A stretch of 64,000 nt of DNA from an uncultured Prevotella sp. (GTDB lineage Bacteria; Bacteroidota; Bacteroidia; Bacteroidales; Bacteroidaceae). Below are positions 27,094 through 36,502 of the stretch, piece after piece; position 1 is the stretch's first letter; each line of letters starts with the position of its first letter. Both the position numbers and the translations under genes were made by a program. The stretch lies in contig CALUFA010000001.1 of NCBI GenBank assembly GCA_944319795.1, forward strand, positions 112,381 to 176,380. The letters are read 5' to 3'. The notes under the pieces were generated by a model. The model made no database searches and was not told the DNA's origin. It saw only the letters and a list, made by a program, of their open reading frames with translations.

Positions 27094-30000
27094 ATGAAAC
27101 CTTCTTTGACTGTTTACAAGGCAAGCGCAGGCAGCGGTAAGACGTTTACGCTCGCCGTTGAATATATAAAGCTGTTGGTTGACAATCCTCTTTGCTTCAG
27201 TACGATCCTTGCAGTAACCTTTACCAACAAAGCAACCGAGGAAATGAAACAGCGTGTGCTCAGCCAGCTCTACGGTATATGGAAGATGTTGCCGGAGTCT
27301 GACGGTTACATGGCGAAAGTATGTTCCAGCCTCGGGCTGGACAAGAAGGAGGCTGCGCGTCGCGCAGGCTTGGCCCTAAGTTACCTCGTACATAATTACC
27401 ACCAATTCAGGGTCGAAACCATCGACTCGTTCTTCCAGTCGGTCATGCGCAATTTGGCGCGTGAACTTGACCTTACGCCGAACCTGAGAATCGGACTTAA
27501 CGACGCCCAGGTGGAAGAACAGGCTGTAGACGAGATAATAGACTCGCTCTGCCCCGGCAGCCAAGTACTCCAATGGCTAATAGGATACATCTTCGCCAAC
27601 ATCGGCGAAAATAAAAGCTGGAACGTTATCGGACAGGTAAAGAACTTCGGCAAGGCCGTGTTCCGCGACTTTTACAAAACTGTCAGCGGTGATGTTGAGA
27701 CCGTTGTTACGGACAGTAAGGTCTTTGACGCGTACTTAAGCAGGTTAAGGACATTGCGGGATGATGCCGTAAAACGCATGGCTTGGTATGCGGATGTATT
27801 CGAACGCGAGACGGCCGCAGCGGGACTGACTCCGTATTCGTTTGCAAAGAAGAAAAACGGCATAGCAAGCTATTTCAACAAACTGAGAAGTACCGACTTC
27901 AGCGATTCCCGTTGTTTGAACCAAACTCTTGAGAATTGTTTGGCCGATGCCGCAAATTGGGCCAGTAAGACAAGTCCCGACCGTGAAACCATAATGGCTT
28001 TGGCCGAGAACAAGTTGATGAAGCTGCTCGACGAAGCCGAACAAGACAGGGCGAAACTATGGCCACAGTATGTATCAGCCTGTTACACGCTTAAGCATCT
28101 CGACAAGTTGCGTTTGTTGAACGCGATAGAAACAAAAGTGAGGGAACTTAACGACGAGGCAAACCGATTCTTGCTGAGCGACACGCAATACTTGCTGCAT
28201 ACGCTGATACACGATGATGATTCGCCGTTCATTTTCGAGAAAGTAGGATGCCGCCTTGAACATATCATGATAGACGAATTCCAAGACACGAGTTCGATAC
28301 AATGGCAGAACTTTAAAGTGTTGCTGAAAGAATGCATGAGCAAAACCGACGGCAAGGGTGACACTGTTGGAAATCTTATAGTCGGTGACGTAAAACAGAG
28401 CATTTACCGATGGCGTGCCGGCGACTGGCGCCTGCTGAACGGCATATCTGGCCAGTTTGAAGGATTTAATGCCGGTATAGACATAAAAAACCTGCAGACG
28501 AACTATCGTTCCGAGCGCAATGTTGTAGACTTTAATAATTGTTTCTTCAAAATCGCGGCTCGCCTTGAATACGAAAAAGAGCTTGAAGTAAACAGCGAGG
28601 CCAAGGCATCCGAATTATTGACGGCTTATGCTGATGTGTGCCAGTCGCCACGTCCAGGTAGCGGACACAACGGTTTTGTGAGAGTGGCGTTGTTGCCCGA
28701 TGAAGGCTACGGTGAGGCAATTTTGGCCGAAATAAGTGCGACCGTGGGCGAACTGATTGAAGCCGGTGCCTCGGTGAGCGACATAGCGGTGCTGATAAGA
28801 TATAATAGGCAGATACCTTTAATTGCCGACTATCTCATGGCAAACCGTCCAGGATTGAGGATTGTCAGCGACGAAGCGTTCAGGCTTGATGCCTCGGTTG
28901 CCGTAAACTTAATGGTGCAGGCCATGATCGTAATGCTGCATCCTGACGACCTATTGGCTAAAGCCGGTCTTGTCGCAACATACCAAAAACGTGTATTGGG
29001 AAACAAATTCGGAGAAGACGATCCGTTTACAAAAATGATAGGCGACAAAGGCTCATTAGACGGGATGTTGCCGAATGGCTTTATTCAGGCTATTGATGAC
29101 TTGGTGCGCATGCCGCTCACTGACATGGCCGAGCGCATACGCACGCTGTTTGAACTCGACAGGATTGAAGGACAGAACGCCTACATTTGCGCATTTTACG
29201 ACCAATTATCCGATTTCTCGGCAAATAATTCAGGCAACCTCGCAAAGTTCGTAGAAGCCTGGGATACGGACATTTGTGGAAAGACCATACAGAGTAGTGA
29301 AGCAGACGGAATAAGGCTCGTAAGCATACATAAAAGCAAAGGGCTGGAGTTCGATCATGTGATAGTCCCATTTTGTGATTGGGCTCTCGAAGGGAAAGAT
29401 ACGATTATTTGGTGCAAGCCGTCGGCCGCACCTTTCGACGGATTGCCGGTAGTACCAGTAGATTATGGGAAAAAGCTGTTGGACACTGTCTATGCCGACG
29501 ATTATCGTGACGAGCACATGCAAAACCGCGTAGACAATCTCAATCTGTTGTATGTGGCTTTCACCCGTGCCGGTAAGAACCTGTTCGTGCTCGGACGTAA
29601 AAAATGTACAAAAGGTGGTTCTGGTTGCCGTTCGGAAATATTGCAGAAATGTATTCCTGAAATGTCAGCCTCTCTTGAAGGCGCAACTTTATCAGGTGTC
29701 GACGTTGACGGTGATGCCGAAGTTTTTGAATACGGTAAGTTGTATGTCCGTGATAAGGACGGTATGCCTGGCAAAGTTTCAGGCAATGTATTCACATCAC
29801 CGATGGAAAAATTGGAAATAAACATTGAGACACATCCGCAGTCGGTGGTATTTAGGCAAAGTAATAAAAGCCGCGACTTCATTAACGGCGATGACGGGCA
29901 CGGAGATTATGTGAAGTTGGGTAATGTATTGCACAATTTGTTTTCGCAAATTGAAACGGCCGACGATATTGGTAATATGTTGCGACAATTAGAATTTGAG

Positions 30001-30351
30001 GGTGTCATATACGGTGAGAATATAACTCCTGACAGTTTAGGTAAGTTGTTGGCTGAAAGATTGGCCGATCAGCGTGTGGCAAATTGGTTCGCTCCACGTT
30101 GGAAGGTTTTTAACGAATGCGCCATATTGCAAATAGATGCGGATGGTAGGGTTGTTGAGCGGCGTCCAGACCGTGTGATTACAGACGGTAACGAGACGAT
30201 CGTTGTGGATTTCAAGTTCGGCAAGCCACATGACGAACACCAGAAACAGGTACGCCAATATATGGAACTGCTCGGAAATATGGGATATAAGTCGGTAAAA
30301 GGTTATCTTTGGTATGTTTTTCCAAACAAGATTGTAGAAGTGCCAATTTAG
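27094..30351 (+). CDS. addA: AddA/RecB-like UvrD-family helicase with C-terminal nuclease domain
   Basis: Probably processes double-strand DNA ends for RecA loading. At 1085 aa it shows Walker A SAGSGKT (11-17), AVTFTNKATEEMK, DEFQDTS (about 394-400), QTNYRSE, VSIHKSKGLEFDHVI and YVAFTRAGK. The C-terminal PD-(D/E)XK nuclease has RRPDRV, VVDFKFG (about 1036-1042) and QVRQY (about 1051-1055). Overall layout matches AddA/RecB. The partner AddB, often adjacent, is absent from the window. dinB follows after 50 nt, likely in the same transcript. Confidence 0.85.
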   Translation: MKPSLTVYKASAGSGKTFTLAVEYIKLLVDNPLCFSTILAVTFTNKATEEMKQRVLSQLYGIWKMLPESDGYMAKVCSSLGLDKKEAARRAGLALSYLVHNYHQFRVETIDSFFQSVMRNLARELDLTPNLRIGLNDAQVEEQAVDEIIDSLCPGSQVLQWLIGYIFANIGENKSWNVIGQVKNFGKAVFRDFYKTVSGDVETVVTDSKVFDAYLSRLRTLRDDAVKRMAWYADVFERETAAAGLTPYSFAKKKNGIASYFNKLRSTDFSDSRCLNQTLENCLADAANWASKTSPDRETIMALAENKLMKLLDEAEQDRAKLWPQYVSACYTLKHLDKLRLLNAIETKVRELNDEANRFLLSDTQYLLHTLIHDDDSPFIFEKVGCRLEHIMIDEFQDTSSIQWQNFKVLLKECMSKTDGKGDTVGNLIVGDVKQSIYRWRAGDWRLLNGISGQFEGFNAGIDIKNLQTNYRSERNVVDFNNCFFKIAARLEYEKELEVNSEAKASELLTAYADVCQSPRPGSGHNGFVRVALLPDEGYGEAILAEISATVGELIEAGASVSDIAVLIRYNRQIPLIADYLMANRPGLRIVSDEAFRLDASVAVNLMVQAMIVMLHPDDLLAKAGLVATYQKRVLGNKFGEDDPFTKMIGDKGSLDGMLPNGFIQAIDDLVRMPLTDMAERIRTLFELDRIEGQNAYICAFYDQLSDFSANNSGNLAKFVEAWDTDICGKTIQSSEADGIRLVSIHKSKGLEFDHVIVPFCDWALEGKDTIIWCKPSAAPFDGLPVVPVDYGKKLLDTVYADDYRDEHMQNRVDNLNLLYVAFTRAGKNLFVLGRKKCTKGGSGCRSEILQKCIPEMSASLEGATLSGVDVDGDAEVFEYGKLYVRDKDGMPGKVSGNVFTSPMEKLEINIETHPQSVVFRQSNKSRDFINGDDGHGDYVKLGNVLHNLFSQIETADDIGNMLRQLEFEGVIYGENITPDSLGKLLAERLADQRVANWFAPRWKVFNECAILQIDADGRVVERRPDRVITDGNETIVVDFKFGKPHDEHQKQVRQYMELLGNMGYKSVKGYLWYVFPNKIVEVPI

Positions 30352-30401
30352 TTGGCGTACTTATAATTGTGATATGAAATGAAACATTAAGGAATAAGTG
30401 C

Positions 30402-31466
30402 ATGCGCAAGATAATCCATATCGACATGGATGCTTTCTTTGCATCCGTTGAGCAGCGTGATAATCCGGAACTGCGCGGTAAGCCAGTCGCTGTTGGTTTT
30501 GACGGGCCTCGAGGAGTCGTGTCTACGGCGAGTTATGAGGCGAGAAGGTACGGAGTTCATTCTGCTATGTCGATTGCCAAGGCCAAGAGGTTATGCCCTC
30601 ATCTTATAATTGTCCATTCCGATCATGGCCGATACAAGGCCGTATCAAAACAAGTGCATGAGATATTCGCCAAACATACCGATATAATAGAACCACTGTC
30701 AATAGACGAAGCCTTCCTCGACGTAACCAACGCCAAGACGTGTCTTTCGGCCGTTGAGATAGCAGGTAATATAAGAAACGAAATATATAACAGTCTTAAA
30801 CTAACGGCGTCTGCCGGAATTTCATACAATAAGTTCTTAGCAAAAGTCGCTTCTGATTATAACAAACCTAATGGAATGTTCGTTATAACAGAGGATGATG
30901 CTCCGGGCTTCATTGCGACGTTGCCTATCGAGAAGTTTTGGGGCGTCGGGCCAAAGGCAGCCCAAACCATGCATAAGATAGGCATATTTAACGGACTGCA
31001 GCTCAAACAGTGCTCGCTCAACCACCTTGTTGAAGTATTCGGTAAGGCAGGACGCATGTATTACGAGTTTGCACGAGGCATCGATAACAGGCCGGTCACA
31101 CCGGTAAGAGAGCGGAAGTCGGTAGGGTGCGAACAAACTTTTCTGACCGATATAAGCGGAAAGTCTGCCATCCTAATAGAACTTTATCATATTGTGCTTC
31201 AATTAGCTGAAAGGTTGAAGGCAACCGGATTCAACGGATGCACGCTGACCCTTAAGGTTAAATACGCTGATTTCACTTGTGTGACAAGAAGTGCGACAAA
31301 GTCTGTTCCGGTTTATGGAAAGGACGATATCTTGCCATTGGCCAAGCAACTGCTGGCACAATTGGGACGATTGCCACAGCCTATAAGGTTGCTTGGCTTA
31401 TCCGTATCCAATCCGCCGTCGGGTGTGAAACGGTGGGTGGAAGGTTGTCTTGATTTCAAGTATTGA
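30402..31466 (+). CDS. dinB: DNA polymerase IV (Y-family translesion polymerase)
   Basis: 354 aa. The catalytic acids are in HIDMDAFFASVE (Asp8, Asp10) and PLSIDEAFLDVT (about 97-108); ASYEARRYGVHSAMS and SAGISYNKFLAKVASDYNKPNG are family hallmarks. The little-finger domain is complete, but I see no obvious C-terminal clamp-binding peptide after GCLDFKY. It lies 50 nt behind the AddA-like gene, grouping translesion synthesis with end processing. Confidence 0.95.
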   Translation: MRKIIHIDMDAFFASVEQRDNPELRGKPVAVGFDGPRGVVSTASYEARRYGVHSAMSIAKAKRLCPHLIIVHSDHGRYKAVSKQVHEIFAKHTDIIEPLSIDEAFLDVTNAKTCLSAVEIAGNIRNEIYNSLKLTASAGISYNKFLAKVASDYNKPNGMFVITEDDAPGFIATLPIEKFWGVGPKAAQTMHKIGIFNGLQLKQCSLNHLVEVFGKAGRMYYEFARGIDNRPVTPVRERKSVGCEQTFLTDISGKSAILIELYHIVLQLAERLKATGFNGCTLTLKVKYADFTCVTRSATKSVPVYGKDDILPLAKQLLAQLGRLPQPIRLLGLSVSNPPSGVKRWVEGCLDFKY

Positions 31467-31526
31467 CGCCCAACGCCCTATTTTATTACATTTGTTTGTA
31501 AATAGTCTATTGCCGGACGTTAAAAC

Positions 31527-31557
31527 TTGCATTTATTAAATATGTTTTGTATTTTTG
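31527..31557 (+). promoter_or_regulatory. Promoter of pyk
   Basis: TTG (31527-31529), 20 nt, TATTTTTG (31550-31557). Leader about 75 nt. Confidence 0.78.
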
Positions 31558-31639
31558 CAAAGTGTAAAAAGCGGTTGCAGTCCTGTTCCAACAACCGGTT
31601 GCTTAAAATATGACAAAATAATAACAAAAACGAAGGAAT

Positions 31640-33085
31640 ATGAAACAAACAAAAATCGTAGCATCAGTCAGTGACAGACGATGTGATGCCGAATTCATCC
31701 GCCAACTGTTTGATGCCGGTATGAACGTCGTAAGAATGAATACCGCGCACGCCACTCCTGACGGCATACGTGAAATTATCAGGAACGCACGCTCGGTTAG
31801 CCGACACATAGGCATACTTATAGATACCAAAGGGCCTGAGATCCGCACGACGGACACTGATGCGCCGATTAACTATAAAACAGGCGACGTTGTGAAAATA
31901 TTCGGACGTCCAGGCATGAAAACGGAACACGACATACTAAACCTTACTTATGAAAATTTTGCCAACGACGTACACGAAGGCGACCACATATTGTTTGACG
32001 ACGGCGCAATAGACATGCAGGTTATTGGTATCAACGGCCCCGCCGTTATCGCACAGGTAACCAACGACGGGGTGTTGGGAGCCAGGAAGAGCGTAAACGT
32101 CCCTGGAGTGCACATAGATTTGCCAGCCGTAACCCCGAAAGACAAGGCTAACATCTTGTTGGCCATAGACGAAGACATAGATTTCATAGCGCACTCATTT
32201 GTCAGGAGTAAAGCAGACGTCCAGGCTGTCCAGCGCATTCTTGACGAACACGGCAGTGACATCAAGATAATATCGAAAATTGAAAACCAGGAAGGCGTAG
32301 ACAATATTGATGAAATAATTGACGCTTCATACGGAATAATGATTGCGCGCGGCGATCTTGGTATCGAAGTTCCGATTGAGAAGATTCCTGGCATACAACG
32401 TATGATAATACGTAAGTGCCGTAAGGCTAAGAAGCCCGTAATCGTTGCAACCCAGATGCTTCATACAATGATAAACAATCCGCGTCCTACGCGCGCCGAG
32501 GTTACAGACATAGCCAACGCCATATATTATCGCACGGACGCACTGATGCTTAGCGGTGAAACGGCAACTGGTAAATACCCCATAGAGGCTGTAAGGACAA
32601 TGGCTTCAATAGCAGAGCAAGCCGAACAGGACAAGATGTATGACCACGATTTCGATTTTGGCTTGAGCCAAGGGTGCGACGTTAGGGAATTCCTGGCACG
32701 TAACGCCATCGAAGCGACCGAAGTGCTTGGTGTAAAAGGCATCATAACAGACAGTAAAACGGGACTAACCGCACGCCATTTGGCATCATTCCGCGGCCCG
32801 AATCCAGTACTGGCCATTTGCTATAAGGAAAAGACCCAACGTTGGCTCGCTTTAAGTTATGGCGTGATACCTGTCGCACAGCATGAACAAATAGGACCAC
32901 AGGAACAGTTTTTGGCTGCTTTGCGCATGCTACGGCAAAAGGGGTATTTGCGTATGGAGGATAAAATAGCATACTTGAGCGGAAGTTTCGGCAAAGACGG
33001 AGGTACAACGTTCCTTGAAATTAATAAGGTTAGCGATGTCTTTAATCGTACTTATGAATTCCATTTGCCAAATACTTACAGGTAA
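31640..33085 (+). CDS. pyk: Pyruvate kinase
   Basis: Converts PEP and ADP to pyruvate and ATP, the last step of glycolysis. 481 aa. Motifs: VRMNTAHA, DTKGPEIRT, HSFVRSKADV, the catalytic Lys in IISKIENQEG, MIARGDLGIEVP, and TQMLHTMINNPRPTRAEVTD. The C-terminal domain is complete (LSGSFGKDGGTTFLEI). The substitution of TQMLHTM for the common TQMLESM and VRMNTAHA for MNFSHG marks the Bacteroidota subtype. It has its own promoter and a hairpin after the stop. Confidence 0.95.
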   Translation: MKQTKIVASVSDRRCDAEFIRQLFDAGMNVVRMNTAHATPDGIREIIRNARSVSRHIGILIDTKGPEIRTTDTDAPINYKTGDVVKIFGRPGMKTEHDILNLTYENFANDVHEGDHILFDDGAIDMQVIGINGPAVIAQVTNDGVLGARKSVNVPGVHIDLPAVTPKDKANILLAIDEDIDFIAHSFVRSKADVQAVQRILDEHGSDIKIISKIENQEGVDNIDEIIDASYGIMIARGDLGIEVPIEKIPGIQRMIIRKCRKAKKPVIVATQMLHTMINNPRPTRAEVTDIANAIYYRTDALMLSGETATGKYPIEAVRTMASIAEQAEQDKMYDHDFDFGLSQGCDVREFLARNAIEATEVLGVKGIITDSKTGLTARHLASFRGPNPVLAICYKEKTQRWLALSYGVIPVAQHEQIGPQEQFLAALRMLRQKGYLRMEDKIAYLSGSFGKDGGTTFLEINKVSDVFNRTYEFHLPNTYR

Positions 33086-33122
33086 ATAACGGAGGGTTAA
33101 GCAAGTATTATTTTGAAGCCCG

Positions 33123-33167
33123 ATGGTTGATGCGCAAAAAAGAAATGTTTTTTTACGCATCAACCAT
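33123..33167. terminator. Shared hairpin between convergent pyk and tilS, overlapping the tilS 3' end
   Basis: A perfect 12-bp stem (ATGGTTGATGCG with CGCATCAACCAT) encloses a 21-nt A/T-tract loop. The right arm includes the last codons (Val-Asp-Ala) of tilS. It could act as a terminator in both directions, although the T-runs are in the loop rather than after the stem. Confidence 0.6.
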
Positions 33168-34508
33168 TGTTATTTTCACGATTTCATCGGTATTATCAGT
33201 AATTTTACAGCGGTCGTCAGAACGTAAACCAACGACCCAAAGTGTGTGTCCGAGAGCATCGACGATTATGAGTTGACGTTGCTTTGCGAAAAGATTGAGT
33301 TTAAGGTCTGTAAGGAAGTCGCTGATAAGTTTAGCCCCCTTCATTCCGAAGGGAATGAAACGATCTCCCTCTTCAATATGGCGTATAGTCAATGGGAAAA
33401 CAACTTTAGAGGCGTCTATGTGGCAACATTTGTTGGAACGCAGTGTTTTTACGTTTGGGCGTTCTATGACATGTTCCACCTTGAACTTGGTCGTTTCGTC
33501 GTAAACATAAGTTCCGTTTTCAGGGATTAGCATGCGTTTGTGCTTAACAAAACCAATGGGTTCTATGAATAGTTTCTCACGATCTACAAGAAGCCTATGA
33601 GTTGGTGAGCTAAAAACACGCCCTGGTTGGACCGTTTTAATAGCACGGGCAATCTGAACGGTTTGCGCAGAATTGAACGAATAACGGCGCAGGATATTGA
33701 AAAGCATTGTTTTGGGTGAACAACAAGCCGATAGTTTGGCTATGTCGATGGTCGTTATACCATTATCTTCTTTTCCAATAATGTCCTGTTCTTTCTCTGA
33801 CATTATAATGTCAAGCACGGCAGAGGCTTCGGTTATGCGTGCAGCTGTTTGCGCAATGCTGTCACTGACTGAAGGATTTATGGTCTTCATTAACGGGATA
33901 ATGTCAAGACGTATCTTGTTCCTGACGACGTCGTCTATAAGATTCGTACTATCGGTAACATACGTTTGGCCGGCTTCTTTTAGAGCATGCTCAATTTCGT
34001 TGCGTGTGACGCATAGCAGCGGACGTATGATGTTACCGTTTTTCGGCATGATTCCCCTTAGCCCGTGTATGCCTGTGCCACGTATAAGGTTCATCAACAA
34101 TGTTTCGACGGAATCATCTTGATGGTGGGCAACGCACACTGTTTCTGCGCCTATGTCGCCCATGATGTGGTTGAAATAGTTATAACGTAACTGCCGTGCG
34201 GCCATTTCGATACTGATTTTTCTTAAAGAGGCAAATTCTTCTGTGTCGAAATGGGTTATGTGTAAGAATATGTCGTTCTTTTTACAAAAATCAATACAAA
34301 AATTCTCGTCACGATCGGATTCTGCTCCTCGTAAATGAAAATTACAATGGGCGGCTTCGATAGTATATCCCAACTGTTTTAGGCAAAGTGCAAGTGCCAC
34401 ACTGTCTGCACCACCGGAAAGTGCCACAACATGCTTGGATTTTTTATATAAAAGGGTGTTGTCTGCAATGTAACACTCCACTTTATGTATGAACCGTTTA
34501 TTCAACAT
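33153..34508 (-). CDS. tilS: tRNA(Ile)-lysidine synthase TilS
   Basis: Modifies C34 of the AUA-reading tRNA-Ile to lysidine; essential. 451 aa. The PP-loop SGGADS is at residues 31-36, followed by AAHCNFHLRGAESDRDE and VAHHQDDSVETLLMNLIRGTG. Substrate-binding C-terminal domains are complete, ending in a TilS_C domain (ITDNTDEIVKITMVDA). The start overlaps the end of the upstream methyltransferase gene by 11 nt, so translation is probably coupled. Confidence 0.95.
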   Translation of the reverse strand: MLNKRFIHKVECYIADNTLLYKKSKHVVALSGGADSVALALCLKQLGYTIEAAHCNFHLRGAESDRDENFCIDFCKKNDIFLHITHFDTEEFASLRKISIEMAARQLRYNYFNHIMGDIGAETVCVAHHQDDSVETLLMNLIRGTGIHGLRGIMPKNGNIIRPLLCVTRNEIEHALKEAGQTYVTDSTNLIDDVVRNKIRLDIIPLMKTINPSVSDSIAQTAARITEASAVLDIIMSEKEQDIIGKEDNGITTIDIAKLSACCSPKTMLFNILRRYSFNSAQTVQIARAIKTVQPGRVFSSPTHRLLVDREKLFIEPIGFVKHKRMLIPENGTYVYDETTKFKVEHVIERPNVKTLRSNKCCHIDASKVVFPLTIRHIEEGDRFIPFGMKGAKLISDFLTDLKLNLFAKQRQLIIVDALGHTLWVVGLRSDDRCKITDNTDEIVKITMVDA

Positions 34509-35679
34509 ACAGCACTAAACCTTTTAGGTATTCGCCTTCGGGATGGTATATGTTTATCGGGTGGTCTGCGGGTTGGTGCAACTGATGTAGTACCCTTACA
34601 TTGCGGCGAGCCATCGTTGCCGCTGTGAAAACTGCATTACGGAAATTTTCCTTTGTAACGACTTGGCTGCAACTAAATGTAAATATTATTCCTCCAGGTT
34701 TAATCCGCGAGAGTGCTTTGGCGTTAAGGCGTGCGTATCCTTTAAGGGCGTTGTGTAAGGCGGCACGATGTTTTGCAAAAGCAGGGGGGTCAAGTATGAT
34801 AAGGTCGTATTCGTCGCCGGAAGCATCAAGATACTTAAATGCATCTTCACAGAAGGACGCGTGCCTATCGTCATTAGGAAAGTTTAATGCTATATTTGCA
34901 TCAGTAAGAGCTACGGCTTTTGCACTACTGTCAACGGAATGGACGAGTTCCGCGCCTCCGCGCATTGCATAAACGGAGAACCCACCCGTGTAACAAAACA
35001 TGTTCAGGACTTTGCGGCCGCAAGCGTAATTCTCTAATAAACTCCTGTTGTCACGCTGGTCTACAAAAAAACCTGTTTTTTGTCCCTTAAGCCAGTCAAC
35101 ATGGAATTTCAAGCCGTTTTCAACGGCAATATTGTCATCGCTGCTACCTATGATGAATCCGTTTTCTTGACCCAATTCTGCTTTGAACGGGAGTGTTGTT
35201 TCACTCTTGTAAAATACGTTGTCAATTCTTCCTGCCATAACGGCAATCAACCTGTCGGCTATTACATGCCTGCAAACATGCATACCGACACTATGGGCCT
35301 GCATCACAGCTGTTTTACCGTAACAGTCAATAACAAGCCCCGGCAGATTGTCGCCTTCGCCGTGTACCAAACGATAAGTGTCGTTAGCCGGATTATCGGC
35401 AATGCCTATGCGCTTCCGCATGTCTAACGCAGACTGCAAACGTCTATTCCAAAAGTCATCGTTTATTTCGATGTCGTCGAATGAAAGTACGCGTACTGCA
35501 ATACTGCCAATTTGGAAGTGCCCGACAGCGAGTATTTCTCCCGAATAAGCCACTACACGTACGATACAGCCTTCTTCAATTCCATCGTCAATGTGGCTTA
35601 TTGCTCCGGAAAACACCCATGGGTGGAAACGTTTAAGGCTTTCTTCCTTACCTTTTTTTAAATATACGTTATGATACAT
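34498..35679 (-). CDS. rlmI: RlmI-like class I SAM-dependent 23S rRNA methyltransferase
   Basis: 393 aa. An N-terminal PUA domain (KRFHPWVFSGAISHIDD) precedes an RlmI/RlmK-type methyltransferase: VLNMFCYTGGFSVYAMRGG (SAM site), VDSSAKAV, and the catalytic-region motif LIILDPPAFAKH. E. coli RlmI makes m5C1962 in 23S rRNA; the same target is inferred here. It overlaps tilS by 11 nt. Confidence 0.9.
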   Translation of the reverse strand: MYHNVYLKKGKEESLKRFHPWVFSGAISHIDDGIEEGCIVRVVAYSGEILAVGHFQIGSIAVRVLSFDDIEINDDFWNRRLQSALDMRKRIGIADNPANDTYRLVHGEGDNLPGLVIDCYGKTAVMQAHSVGMHVCRHVIADRLIAVMAGRIDNVFYKSETTLPFKAELGQENGFIIGSSDDNIAVENGLKFHVDWLKGQKTGFFVDQRDNRSLLENYACGRKVLNMFCYTGGFSVYAMRGGAELVHSVDSSAKAVALTDANIALNFPNDDRHASFCEDAFKYLDASGDEYDLIILDPPAFAKHRAALHNALKGYARLNAKALSRIKPGGIIFTFSCSQVVTKENFRNAVFTAATMARRNVRVLHQLHQPADHPINIYHPEGEYLKGLVLYVE

Positions 35680-35758
35680 TTATTTTTGAGTTAAGAATTG
35701 AGGTTTAAGTATGATAAGAATCTTTTCTATCTATTGAAAAAATTATTGTAAATGAACT

Positions 35759-36376
35759 TTATTCCCTTATTATAAGTTTGTAGTCTTTAGTTCTTTCCAA
35801 CCGTAATAGCTCCTCATAAAGATTGATGCACGCCCAAGCATCAGTGGCAGCATAAAGTTTCTGGCTGTCACTAAGTACATCCGACTCCCAATTACTCAGG
35901 CGCACGCTTTTACTTATCTTTTGGTGGAAAAAGTTTGCATAAAGTTTTTGTAAACTTAAGTCTTCAACCCCCAATTCACCGACATGTTTCTGCAAATCAA
36001 TAAAATTGCCGGGTGTAAAGTCGGCACGCTTGTGCAATGACAATATGTCATCATGCAACGACAAACCTATTTTCGGCACGTTTATATCCTCAAGCAACTT
36101 GATAATGGATGGTGTCATGCCGATGAGATTAAGCCTGAACAGGAAACAAGTATCATGTGTTGAGACTTGAAGTAAGGCTACTTCATGCATGTGGCCTTTC
36201 TTGAAAGATGGTCGTGTTTCTGTATCTATTCCCAATATTTCTTGTTCAAGTAGGTATGCTACAGCCTTATCGGCTTCAGCGGCAGTATTGATTACGAAAA
36301 TCCTACCATTGAAAACAGCCCGAGGCAATGTTACAATTCCTTGTTTGTCAAATTTATTATAAATTATCTTTTCCAT
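35759..36376 (-). CDS. DEDDy 3'-5' exonuclease domain protein (RNase D-like)
   Basis: 205 aa, a stand-alone exonuclease domain. ExoI is LGIDTETRPSF (Asp51, Glu53), ExoII lies in PKIGLSLHDDI and ExoIII is YAATDAWACINLYEE, whose Tyr marks the DEDDy type. It lacks the HRDC domains of RNase D, so the substrate (RNA or DNA) is open. It starts the minus-strand group that continues with rlmI and tilS. Confidence 0.9.
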   Translation of the reverse strand: MEKIIYNKFDKQGIVTLPRAVFNGRIFVINTAAEADKAVAYLLEQEILGIDTETRPSFKKGHMHEVALLQVSTHDTCFLFRLNLIGMTPSIIKLLEDINVPKIGLSLHDDILSLHKRADFTPGNFIDLQKHVGELGVEDLSLQKLYANFFHQKISKSVRLSNWESDVLSDSQKLYAATDAWACINLYEELLRLERTKDYKLIIRE

Positions 36377-36421
36377 GTTGTCGTAATCAAGCGGTCTCTA
36401 TTTGACTTCGTGAATGGTTTG

Positions 36422-36429
36422 CAAAAATA
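36422..36429 (-). promoter_or_regulatory. -7 box for the exonuclease gene
   Basis: TATTTTTG on the minus strand, 45 nt before the start; no clear -33. Confidence 0.5.
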
Positions 36430-36472
36430 TAAAAAAAAGACGAGTTTGTGGCGAGTTCTGATATTTTTCGAT

Positions 36473-36480
36473 TACTTTTG
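36473..36480 (+). promoter_or_regulatory. -7 box for ftsK
   Basis: TACTTTTG, 22 nt before the ftsK ATG, implying a very short leader. A TTTG lies 24 nt upstream. Confidence 0.55.
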
Positions 36481-36502
36481 CAAATAAAAATCCAAAATAC
36501 AG

